Positions 1-6,893 of a DNA stretch of 44,107 nucleotides are shown one piece after another. The notes beneath the pieces are model-generated. The model did not search any database and had not been told where the DNA came from. It worked only from the letters and a program-made list of their open reading frames with translations. Each line of letters begins with the position of its first letter. Positions within the stretch are counted from its first letter, which is position 1. The position numbers and the translations under genes were made by a program. Source of the stretch: an uncultured Bacteroidales bacterium (GTDB lineage: Bacteria > Bacteroidota > Bacteroidia > Bacteroidales > UBA932); the NCBI GenBank assembly GCA_947253655.1, contig CAMYAE010000016.1, positions 1 through 44,107 of the forward strand, written 5' to 3'.

Positions 1-2
1 GG

Positions 3-300
3 ACAAAGTGGCTTTTCCAGCTTCTACCAGCTTTTGAATATCCGTCTGATGCTCCGAAAATGGATTTTTCTGACGACAGAATGGCGGAGATGTATCGCAC
101 GGAAACTCCCCAGCGAGGCACGACAAAAAGCCTATTCGGGATTATACAAGAGAGAGTTTACGGAAGAGGACAGCGAAATCCGTATTATCAAAGACGAGAA
201 GAAGCGATCGCTTTTGACCATCAACGGACTCCCCATTGCCGATGGGTGCGAGCAGAAATGGAAACAGCTTATCAACCGTAAATGCTTACATCGGCTGTAA
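3..300 (+). pseudogene. Frameshifted coding remnant, function not recognised
   Basis: Two overlapping plus frames each look protein-like over only part of this stretch. The frame read from base 3 gives a plausible N-terminal part (LLPAFEYPSDAPKMDFSDD and onward to about base 110). The frame read from base 1 gives a plausible C-terminal part (REFTEEDSEIRIIKDEKKR, then a hydrophobic LLTINGLPIADG stretch) ending at the TAA at 298-300. This pattern suggests one gene with a frameshift between about 110 and 150, whose 5' end lies outside the window. I do not recognise the family. A chance overlap of open frames is the alternative. Confidence 0.3.
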
Positions 301-565
301 AACCGAAAATCCTCTTTCTCTTTTCATCGTTGAATTTCAGCCCCGACAATACTTTTCAAGAAGAAAATCACACAAGAACGATCACTTTCACTCGCAAATA
401 TGTACATTTGCAGGTAGTAAAAGTGAGCGTTCTTTGGCTATCCAAAACGATGTACTTCAAAGCACTCCGCTCATTTCTGAATCGTTACCTATCCACATCG
501 CGCCAAATGGTAACCTCTTACTTCTCAGCTAGATAGTCTGCGACCAAAAAATTGGAGCGGAACTC
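301..565. other. Intergenic stretch without a supportable gene
   Basis: Open frames here are short, lack family features, and overlap one another. The only distinct signal is GTACATTTGC at 402-411. It contains a TAnnTTTG promoter-like box (403-410) and also fits the GTAnnTTTGC pattern known at CTnDOT-type integration sites. Neither reading has supporting context, since no adjacent integrase gene or obvious direct repeat is seen. Confidence 0.4.
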
Positions 566-572
566 TCAGTTC
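546..572 (-). terminator. Possible weak terminator of the Fic gene
   Basis: On the minus strand a short hairpin (GAACT, 3-base loop, AGTTC; 560-572) overlaps the Fic stop codon. It is followed eight bases later by a run of six T (546-551). The short stem and the gap make this a weak call. Confidence 0.3.
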
Positions 573-1852
573 ATCCTTAAATAGGAACAATACTTGGCAA
601 GCAAGTTCTCCAATGAAAGCTCGCCTTTCTCAAACCGCTCTGCATCAAGCGGCAAAATCCTTTCACACACATGTAACTTTCCTTTATAGAGAGCCTTGAT
701 GTATTGACTTCCGTTTTGTCTCTCAATGCTGATTTCAGAAAAAAAGACAGTTATATCCTCCGGGTCATATATAATGGAATAACTCGGCCGTTTAGCCCCT
801 GGAATATCTTCCCGAAGAATCTCTTTTTCTACGAGATCCCGAATATCTCTTATGGCTGTGTCTTTGGAGCATTTAGCCAATGAGGCCCAGGTTTTGGAAG
901 TTATCTTTGCTTCATAGCCATCCAGAAACAGGTTCAGCATATCAGTTTGCCTTTGGCTGAGTGGTACGGAAGAAGCCTTCTGCCAAAAGAAACTCTTGTT
1001 CAAAACGGCACTGACGATACTTTCTGCCTCGTCAAGTGCTAATGACAAGGTATTGGCGTACCATAATATCCATTCTGTGATGTCACCGTCGCCACGTTGG
1101 GTCCTTTCCAAAATATCGTAATAATGGCTTTTATCCTTATTTATTTGAGAGGATATATTATAAAATCTGAACTCACTCTTGTCGGCACGGGCCAACAGCA
1201 TGTCAGAAAGTATGCGGGCCAAGCGTCCGTTGCCATCTTCGAATGGATGAATGCTTACAAACCAGAATTGTGCAATAGCTGACCGTATAACCGAATTTAC
1301 CTTTTCCTGACTGTTGAACCAATCAATAAAACGTGCCATTTCTTTGTCCACACGTTCCGGTGATGGGGCAATATAATGGATTTTCTCTCGACCGAACATC
1401 CCGGAGACAACATGTTCCTCGTTTGTACGATACTGCCCGACCTCTATTGGAGAACCCTCGCTGAAACCTGTCGGGAAGAATGCTGCCTGCCATGCACAAA
1501 GTTTCTCTTTCGTCAATAACCGGTCGTAATGATTTATTGCATCAAGCATAACTGCCACCACAGAATCTATGTAGTGCGATGGTGCTGTCTGTTTGATATT
1601 TTTTATATTCAATTTTCGAGCGATTGATGAACGTACTTCATCTACATTCAACCTTATGCCCTCAATTTCTGACGAATAAACTACATCATACGTCAGATTT
1701 TCCGCCATTGCTTTTAATTTGCTGTCAAAGCCAAGAGAGGCAAGCCTGCCATATAACACCCCCTGTTTACGGTTCACTTCTTCAAGAATTGCCGTAAGTT
1801 CAGAAGCATTCCAACGGAATGCAGTCCAATTGTCTCTTTCGTGTATATACAT
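566..1852 (-). CDS. Fic family protein (AMPylase-type) with C-terminal winged helix
   Basis: The 428-residue protein has the full Fic active-site motif HPFEDGNGRLAR at residues 202-213 (catalytic His202), so it should transfer a nucleotide, usually AMP, to a protein target. The N-terminal region (about 9-90) resembles the DUF4172 domain. It contains SSEIEG (60-65), which fits the [S/T]xxxE[G/N] inhibitory helix of self-restrained Fic proteins. Residues about 296-365 look like a winged helix (DTAIRDIRDL recognition segment), followed by a 60-residue tail. It stands alone with no antitoxin-like partner, as expected when the inhibitor is built in. The target cannot be read from sequence. The ATG at 1852 fits the promoter box at 1909-1916. 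Confidence 0.9.
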   Translation of the reverse strand: MYIHERDNWTAFRWNASELTAILEEVNRKQGVLYGRLASLGFDSKLKAMAENLTYDVVYSSEIEGIRLNVDEVRSSIARKLNIKNIKQTAPSHYIDSVVAVMLDAINHYDRLLTKEKLCAWQAAFFPTGFSEGSPIEVGQYRTNEEHVVSGMFGREKIHYIAPSPERVDKEMARFIDWFNSQEKVNSVIRSAIAQFWFVSIHPFEDGNGRLARILSDMLLARADKSEFRFYNISSQINKDKSHYYDILERTQRGDGDITEWILWYANTLSLALDEAESIVSAVLNKSFFWQKASSVPLSQRQTDMLNLFLDGYEAKITSKTWASLAKCSKDTAIRDIRDLVEKEILREDIPGAKRPSYSIIYDPEDITVFFSEISIERQNGSQYIKALYKGKLHVCERILPLDAERFEKGELSLENLLAKYCSYLRMN

Positions 1853-1892
1853 ACTTAAAACTTGTTTGATGCGTCATTAAGCAATAAATAAC

Positions 1893-1916
1893 GTCGCAAT
1901 ATTTGCGACAAAATTA
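1893..1916 (-). promoter_or_regulatory. Promoter box and operator-like inverted repeat of the Fic gene
   Basis: On the minus strand TAATTTTG (1909-1916) matches the Bacteroidota -7 consensus TAnnTTTG; a CTTG about 20 bases upstream could serve as the -33 element. Directly abutting it, GTCGCAA-TAT-TTGCGAC (1893-1909) is a perfect 7-bp inverted repeat over the expected transcription start. That position suits a repressor. The winged helix of the Fic protein is an obvious candidate, but this is inference. Confidence 0.5.
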
Positions 1917-2034
1917 GTCAATTATTATCGCATTACCAAGTATGGCCGTATAATACATGGAGCACAGTTATCAATTTAATAACGTTTTTATGTGCATTCT
2001 CAATGAAATGGTGTGGTTTCAAAAAATAAATAAC

Positions 2035-2042
2035 TATATTTG
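2035..2042 (+). promoter_or_regulatory. Promoter box of tRNA-Arg
   Basis: TATATTTG matches TAnnTTTG and lies about 50 bases upstream of the mature tRNA. TGTG (2012-2015), 19 bases upstream, is a 3-of-4 match to the -33 element TTTG. Confidence 0.5.
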
Positions 2043-2092
2043 CAGTCCGTTTTGAGGCCTCCCTATGGTCGCGGACATCAAAACAAAGGCAC

Positions 2093-2166
2093 GGTTCCGT
2101 AGCTCAGTTGGATAGAGCAACAGATTTCTAATCTGTGGGTCTAGGGTTCGAATCCCTACGGAATCA
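2093..2166 (+). tRNA. tRNA-Arg (anticodon TCT)
   Basis: The acceptor stem GGTTCCG pairs with CGGAATC (one G-U pair), followed by discriminator A; CCA is not encoded. A D-arm (GCTCAG...GAGC), an anticodon stem ACAGA/TCTGT with 7-base loop TTTCTAA, and a T-arm with GGTTCGAATCC are all visible. The anticodon TCT at 2127-2129 reads AGA/AGG arginine codons. Confidence 0.96.
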
Positions 2167-2179
2167 CTCTGCACAACGG

Positions 2180-2213
2180 AAAATATGGTGACTTGCGCAA
2201 GTCACCATATTTT
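2180..2213. terminator. Bidirectional terminator shared by tRNA-Arg and the YjbR-like gene
   Basis: A perfect 34-bp palindrome (17-bp arms, centre at 2196/2197) is flanked by T-rich sequence on its right and A-rich sequence on its left, so it can end transcription from either side. It covers most of the stop codon of the minus-strand gene. Confidence 0.75.
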
Positions 2214-2883
2214 ATTTCCCGACAAGGGTGTAACTCGCATCGATTAATGAAAAGATTTCGGCATCGGGGATAACATCATCGAGAATCAATGAAATCCAGT
2301 TCTGCTTGTTCATGTGATAGGCCGGAAAGATATCTCTGCCGTCCGCCATTTCGGGAGCCTTTCCCTTTATGACCTTGATATTCACGATGTTGACCTTACC
2401 GGACATTTCGGGGAAGAACTTCTTGGCAGCCACTCTCAAAAAAGCGACATACCACTTTCCGTTATCCTGACGCCTTACAATCCCTCCCTCATAGTCTTCC
2501 CAAGGATATTCTATATCATCGTTATATTTTTCATTTATATATTTCAGCATTCTTTCCGCCTGGCCTTCAAACATAGAGACCCGCACGAAACACTTGTCGG
2601 CAATATCGGACAAAACCGCAATGTACTCATCCCGAACTCCGACAGTAAACTCCCCAACCGCATCCGTAACAAGGTGAAGTATATACGGCTCATCCACCGC
2701 AGTATCAACCACTTCGGACACAACTTCACCGAAATCTGACACCGACACTCGCATAAGCAACTTATCCCCTGCTACACGAACGCTGTATTCATAATGTCCG
2801 GGAAAGTGCATAAATCCATATTCCAATAGTCTTTCACAGAAAGGTCTCTTGTCCCTGAAAATCGCTTCAGCAATCCTGTCCAT
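2212..2883 (-). CDS. MmcQ/YjbR family protein
   Basis: The 223-residue protein ends in a YjbR-type domain: HMNKQNWISLILDD and then LIDASYTLV match the conserved MNK-W and SY-L pattern of the MmcQ/YjbR (CyaY-like fold) family. The first 100 or so residues are an extra N-terminal region I do not recognise, so it is longer than minimal YjbR proteins (about 120 residues). The family is often labelled DNA-binding, but its biochemical role is not established. Its start overlaps the end of the upstream PPC-domain gene by 17 bases, so the two are probably cotranscribed, with the terminator at 2180-2213 behind them. Confidence 0.75.
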   Translation of the reverse strand: MDRIAEAIFRDKRPFCERLLEYGFMHFPGHYEYSVRVAGDKLLMRVSVSDFGEVVSEVVDTAVDEPYILHLVTDAVGEFTVGVRDEYIAVLSDIADKCFVRVSMFEGQAERMLKYINEKYNDDIEYPWEDYEGGIVRRQDNGKWYVAFLRVAAKKFFPEMSGKVNIVNIKVIKGKAPEMADGRDIFPAYHMNKQNWISLILDDVIPDAEIFSLIDASYTLVGK

Positions 2884-3304
2884 GGAAAGAATAAAGGTTC
2901 AGTCCTGTCTCCTCGTCGAATTTACGGCCGAGTCCACAGTCGAATTTCTCGATAACGAGTTCACAGGCTCCATTGAGCACGGCAGAGAGCAGATGTCCGC
3001 CCACTGTCGTATAGTCCGAACGTCCCAATGTAGTATGCAGGTGCAGGTAGACCTCCCCGTCTTTCTCCGAAATATTGCCGATGATATTAGCTATCTCCAT
3101 CTGCTCTTTGAAAGTCTTGTCAACATATTTCTTTGTCTCCGGATTGAGAAACCTCAACGTGGCCTCCGACACGGCACCGATACCGGACACACTCCCGGCA
3201 AGGATATTTTCATCCTTGCAGAATTCTTTAATCGCACTGACAATCTCGCAATGATTATCGATACTTAAAATAAACCGGTCTCCCGATTTGGCAAATTTAT
3301 ACAT
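2867..3304 (-). CDS. PPC/DUF296 domain protein
   Basis: The 145-residue protein fits the single-domain bacterial PPC (DUF296) family. It has an early GSVSGIGAVSEA segment, then YLHLHTTLGR with the paired histidines, then TTVGGHLL, the characteristic GGHL core. Family members form trimers and are usually annotated as DNA-binding, by similarity to plant AT-hook proteins, but bacterial functions are mostly unknown. It is the first gene of a pair with the YjbR-like gene (17-base overlap) and is divergent from the plus-strand gene at 3422. No clear consensus promoter box is seen upstream; a weak TATTTTTA-like stretch lies near 3320. Confidence 0.8.
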   Translation of the reverse strand: MYKFAKSGDRFILSIDNHCEIVSAIKEFCKDENILAGSVSGIGAVSEATLRFLNPETKKYVDKTFKEQMEIANIIGNISEKDGEVYLHLHTTLGRSDYTTVGGHLLSAVLNGACELVIEKFDCGLGRKFDEETGLNLYSFHGQDC

Positions 3305-3374
3305 AGTCCTGTCTTTTTTATAAAAATAGCTATTCGGCTTTAAAAAATCAACTGAAATAATGAAAATATAATTT

Positions 3375-3382
3375 TATATTTG
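3375..3382 (+). promoter_or_regulatory. Promoter box for the 3422-4884 gene pair
   Basis: TATATTTG matches TAnnTTTG. It overlaps the more upstream ATG at 3380, so translation must begin downstream, at the ATG at 3422. Confidence 0.55.
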
Positions 3383-3421
3383 CATTTACTAATTTCTGTG
3401 GCAAGTCAAAAATATAAAATT

Positions 3422-3898
3422 ATGGAATTCGATAAGACAGTAAAGTTCATTATTCTCGAAAACTTTACTATAGCATCCAATAAGAATGAAGACGACTTTC
3501 TGAACATAATCTGGGAAATATGCCATAAGCGTGCTTCAGGCGTCGGCGATGCCGGAGGAGGAGAATTCTGGTTGGACTATTCCACCCCGTTCAAGACGAG
3601 ATATATCATTTGCAAAGTATCTGAAATAGAAGACGGCAGTCAGGATAATCATGTTTACGACATTGTGCTTAAAGGCGGAGCCAAGGCCGGTAGAATAGGA
3701 GATATTATCATACTTATTGCAGCACTGACCGGCTTCTGGTGCCTGAGCAAGCTGTTTGTCCCCCAGCCTCCCATTGTTTTTGCCGTAGGGTTCGCTATGT
3801 CCGTCATAGTCTTTTTGGGCATGGTTATATTTTCTGGCAAGGCTTTTGGAAGAGATGAAGCTGCGAACATCAAGTATGAAATACAAAACAGAAAATGA
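3422..3898 (+). CDS. Hypothetical membrane protein with two transmembrane helices
   Basis: I do not recognise this 158-residue protein. The N-terminal 95 residues are soluble and charged and contain a glycine-rich patch (GVGDAGGGEF). Two hydrophobic helices follow, near residues 99-120 and 123-145, then a short basic tail. The start at 3422 is chosen because the promoter box at 3375-3382 overlaps the upstream ATG. Its TGA stop overlaps the ATG of the next gene (ATGA at 3895-3898), so the two are translationally coupled and probably act together at the membrane. Confidence 0.65.
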   Translation: MEFDKTVKFIILENFTIASNKNEDDFLNIIWEICHKRASGVGDAGGGEFWLDYSTPFKTRYIICKVSEIEDGSQDNHVYDIVLKGGAKAGRIGDIIILIAALTGFWCLSKLFVPQPPIVFAVGFAMSVIVFLGMVIFSGKAFGRDEAANIKYEIQNRK

Positions 3899-4884
3899 GA
3901 ACTTCAGCAAAATACATATCAGCCTTTGCAGTAGCATTTATGTCAATATGCTCATGTCTGCATGCCCAGGACCTGCTAAGATATAACTATATCAGAAACG
4001 GATACAGGTACAGCGGCACCGAAAGGCTTAGGGTGGACAACGGAAACGGATTACCTTTGGAATTGAAACTCAGCAAGGTGCATTTCAAAGACGGAGCTGA
4101 TGTGTACATATTGAGAATAGACTTTGAGGACAGCCGGGCGTGGAAAATGCCGGTCAATGCACCATTAGTCATAAATACAGTTGCAGGAAAGACGATAAAC
4201 CTGAAACATTCGTCAAGTTCCCCTAACCTCGTGGCCCCGGAGGGGATACAGACTCCGTCCGGAAGAAGATACTGGAACTATGGGGAATACTATCTGGAAC
4301 TCGATGATTTAAAGAAAATTGCAGTGGGCGTAAACAGCATAGACGCCACTCGCAGGTGGTCAGAAGACGGTCATGTAAAAATCAGCTACAAGAACGATGA
4401 GTTCGGGAGTGCAATTCTGAAATTGTTCGAGACCCTCGAAAATGCACCCGTCCCGTCCGGCGAACTCGGAAGCAACATGAAATCTCTGCAAGATCAAAGG
4501 GGCAGCCGACTTGCCGAGACAAAGACAATCGAAATCAACGACAAGTTGTCTATAAGCCTGCTTTACCTCTATTACGCCCCATCCAACAGTGAGAGCTACG
4601 ATCTGCGTATAGCAGCACCGGGGAAGACCGTTCCTCTCGGCAGTTCGGTGACTATAACCACATCTGACGGCGAAAAAATAGAATTGAAGCAAGAGAAAGA
4701 TATGGTGCCGGGGCATATTCTATGCTATCCGACTATCGAACAGCTAAAGTCCATGACAAAAGGGGTATCCGGAATTTCGATTGAAACTTCCGACACGCCT
4801 GCAAATATGAATTTTCAGGATAAGGCTTTCGGTAATGCCATCAAAACACTCTACAATTCAGTGCAGACAATAGCAATTCTGTAA
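3895..4884 (+). CDS. Secreted hypothetical protein with a duplicated domain
   Basis: The 329-residue protein begins with a signal peptide ending near HAQ (about residue 25). The rest appears to be two copies of one beta-rich domain, roughly residues 40-185 and 205-325. Each copy has a strand-rich start (LPLELKLSKVHF versus LSISLLYLYYAP), a segment with polar loops (AGKTINLKH versus DGEKIELKQ), a LDDLKKIAVGV or IEQLKSMTKGV helix-strand segment, and a DEFGSAILKLFETL or KAFGNAIKTLYNSV helix. I know no named family. It is coupled to the small membrane protein upstream and followed by a terminator hairpin at 4915-4938. Confidence 0.7.
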   Translation: MRTSAKYISAFAVAFMSICSCLHAQDLLRYNYIRNGYRYSGTERLRVDNGNGLPLELKLSKVHFKDGADVYILRIDFEDSRAWKMPVNAPLVINTVAGKTINLKHSSSSPNLVAPEGIQTPSGRRYWNYGEYYLELDDLKKIAVGVNSIDATRRWSEDGHVKISYKNDEFGSAILKLFETLENAPVPSGELGSNMKSLQDQRGSRLAETKTIEINDKLSISLLYLYYAPSNSESYDLRIAAPGKTVPLGSSVTITTSDGEKIELKQEKDMVPGHILCYPTIEQLKSMTKGVSGISIETSDTPANMNFQDKAFGNAIKTLYNSVQTIAIL

Positions 4885-4914
4885 ATAATAACAGTCTGCC
4901 TGCAAACCTATTGA

Positions 4915-4947
4915 CGCAAGGATAAACCCGTCCTTGCGACAATATTT
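4915..4947 (+). terminator. Rho-independent terminator after the 3422-4884 unit
   Basis: CGCAAGGA (4915-4922) pairs perfectly with TCCTTGCG (4931-4938) around an 8-base loop, followed by ACAATATTTTT. Confidence 0.7.
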
Positions 4948-5008
4948 TTCCCCAGAAAGTTTCCCGGATCTGTATATAGGTTTTCTCGGCCTCCGACTTG
5001 AGTTAAGA

Positions 5009-5092
5009 CAAAATTATGATGCAATTTTGATTAAAAACAGTTGCATAAAGTGGTCTATCTTTTCTTTATTTCACAATAATTTTGTTACTTTG
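5009..5092 (+). promoter_or_regulatory. Putative promoter region of the hut operon
   Basis: TTACTTTG (5085-5092) is one base from TAnnTTTG, and TTTC (5061-5064) lies exactly 20 bases upstream as a -33-like element. Further upstream are two short inverted repeats: CAAAATT/AATTTTG (5009-5015 and 5023-5029) and ATGCAA/TTGCAT (5019-5024 and 5041-5046). These could bind a regulator, but the sequence is AT-rich and chance is possible. No hut regulator gene is adjacent. Confidence 0.4.
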
Positions 5093-5138
5093 TTTAAGAG
5101 CAAGAAAATTATCTCTTATTGAAACTAATAATCATATA

Positions 5139-6875
5139 ATGCAAAGAATCGTAGAATGTGTTCCGAACTTCAGCGAAGGGAGAAACAAATTGGTAATCAA
5201 TGAAATCGTATCAAGAATAGAATCAGCCTCATATAAAGGCAGGGACGGTGAGGAGAAAGTAAAGGTGCTGGATGTAGATCCGGGCGAAGCGACCAACCGC
5301 ACAGTGGTAACCTTTGTCGGCTCTCCTGAGGCAGTTGCTGAAGCCGCATTTGCAGGAGCAAAAGCGGCTTCAGAACTTATTGACATGAGGCAGCACCACG
5401 GAGCTCACCCGCGTAGCGGAGCCCTTGATGTCCTGCCGTTCGTCCCTGTAAAAGGCATTACTCTTGAAGAATGTGCGGAGCTCGCAAGACAGACAGCCAA
5501 AAGGATATTCGAAGAACTTGGAATTCCATGCTACCTGTACGAAGCTGCGGCAAGGAAGCCGGAGAGGAAAAACCTCGCCGTCACGAGGGCCGGGGAATAT
5601 GAAGCCTTGCCGGAAAAGATAGCAGACCCGCAGCGCAAACCGGATTTTAGTCCCGACAAATATAATGATGTAGTTGCCAAATGCGGTGCCACAAACGTGG
5701 GTGCCCGTAATTTTCTTGTTGCCGTCAATTTCAATCTGAACACCACCTCTACACGAAGAGCCATGGCAATTGCCTTTGACGTCAGGGAAGCCGGAAGACC
5801 GGCAAGAGAAGGCGGCTCGCTTACCGGCAAAATCCTTAAGGATGCGGACGGCAATGTCATAAGGATACCGGGCAAACTGAAAGGCGTGAAAGCCATAGGC
5901 TGGTATATAAATGAATATGGAATTTCCCAGGTTTCCGTAAACATTACAGACATTGCCGTTGCCCCGCTGCATGTGGTTTTTGAAGAAGTGTGCGAGGCGG
6001 CAAGGAACAGAGGGCTTAGAGTCACCGGAACGGAGATTGTAGGCCTCCTGCCGAAATCTTGTCTTATAGATGCAGGAAAATATTTCCTCAGGAAGCAGCA
6101 AAGATCTATCGGCATTCCGGAGGAGGAAATAATAAGAATTGCGGTCAAGACCATGGGACTTGAAGAGCTGCGCCCGTTCCGGTCAAATGAAAAGATAATA
6201 GAAGAACTCTTGGAGGATCCTAAGCAGAAAGCTGAGAGAGAAAGACTTATAAGCATGACGCTGAAAGGTTTTGCCCAAGAGACAGCATCGGAATCTGCCG
6301 CTCCGGGAGGCGGCTCCGTTTCAGCCTACATGGGCAGCCTTGGTGCCGCCTTGGCTACAATGGTGGCCAATCTTTCCGCCCACAAGCGAGGCTGGGACGA
6401 TCGCTGGGAAGAATTTTCGGATATTGCGGAAGACGGCCAGGCAGTAATGTCAGAATTGCTGGCCCTCGTAGATGAAGACACCGCCTCTTTCAACAGGATT
6501 ATGGCGGCCATCGGCCTGCCAAAAGGAAGCGGGGAAGAAAAGGCTGCCAGGGCTGAGGCAATGGAGAAAGCCACTTTATATGCCTCCCAAGTGCCGCTCA
6601 AAACAGTTAAAGCTGCCATGAAAGTGTTCCCTCTCGCAATGGCGATGGCTGAAAAAGGAAATCCGGCGTCCGCATCGGATGCAGGCGTAGGTGCAGCAGC
6701 AGCCCTGGCCGCAGTGAAAGGGGCCGCAATGAACGTCAAGATAAATGCCGTAGGACTTAAGGACAAGGAGACGGCACAAAAACTTATAGAAGAAGCCTCA
6801 TCTCTGCTGACAAAGGCGGTTGAGGCAGAAAAGGCAGTGCTTGCCAAAGTGGAAGAAAATATATTCAAGAACTGA
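5139..6875 (+). CDS. ftcD: Glutamate formimidoyltransferase / formimidoyl-THF cyclodeaminase fusion
   Basis: This 578-residue bifunctional enzyme performs the last steps of histidine degradation. The N-terminal formiminotransferase (about 1-330; VECVPNFSEGRN at the start, HHGAHPRSGALDVLPFVP) moves the formimino group from formiminoglutamate to tetrahydrofolate. The C-terminal cyclodeaminase (about 370-575; SAAPGGGSVSAYMGSLGAA) releases ammonia to give 5,10-methenyl-THF. The arrangement matches mammalian FTCD. The ATG at 5139 is chosen because homologs begin at MQRIVECVPNFSEG and because the longer frame would start inside the promoter box. It leads a four-gene operon; hutU begins 18 bases after its stop. 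Confidence 0.95.
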   Translation: MQRIVECVPNFSEGRNKLVINEIVSRIESASYKGRDGEEKVKVLDVDPGEATNRTVVTFVGSPEAVAEAAFAGAKAASELIDMRQHHGAHPRSGALDVLPFVPVKGITLEECAELARQTAKRIFEELGIPCYLYEAAARKPERKNLAVTRAGEYEALPEKIADPQRKPDFSPDKYNDVVAKCGATNVGARNFLVAVNFNLNTTSTRRAMAIAFDVREAGRPAREGGSLTGKILKDADGNVIRIPGKLKGVKAIGWYINEYGISQVSVNITDIAVAPLHVVFEEVCEAARNRGLRVTGTEIVGLLPKSCLIDAGKYFLRKQQRSIGIPEEEIIRIAVKTMGLEELRPFRSNEKIIEELLEDPKQKAERERLISMTLKGFAQETASESAAPGGGSVSAYMGSLGAALATMVANLSAHKRGWDDRWEEFSDIAEDGQAVMSELLALVDEDTASFNRIMAAIGLPKGSGEEKAARAEAMEKATLYASQVPLKTVKAAMKVFPLAMAMAEKGNPASASDAGVGAAAALAAVKGAAMNVKINAVGLKDKETAQKLIEEASSLLTKAVEAEKAVLAKVEENIFKN

Positions 6876-6893
6876 TTATCAAAGATATAGATC

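Noticed and set aside
2093..2213. tRNA-Arg as an integration site for a genomic island
   Set aside because: The 3' end of the tRNA is followed directly by its terminator and ordinary genes; no integrase or repeat of the tRNA end is seen.
4934..5122. 62-residue frame upstream of the hut operon
   Set aside because: It spans the terminator flank and the hut promoter region, is AT-rich and lacks any family feature.
5370..6256. Two long minus-strand frames opposite ftcD
   Set aside because: The plus strand encodes a complete, clearly recognised enzyme; the antisense frames show no family features.
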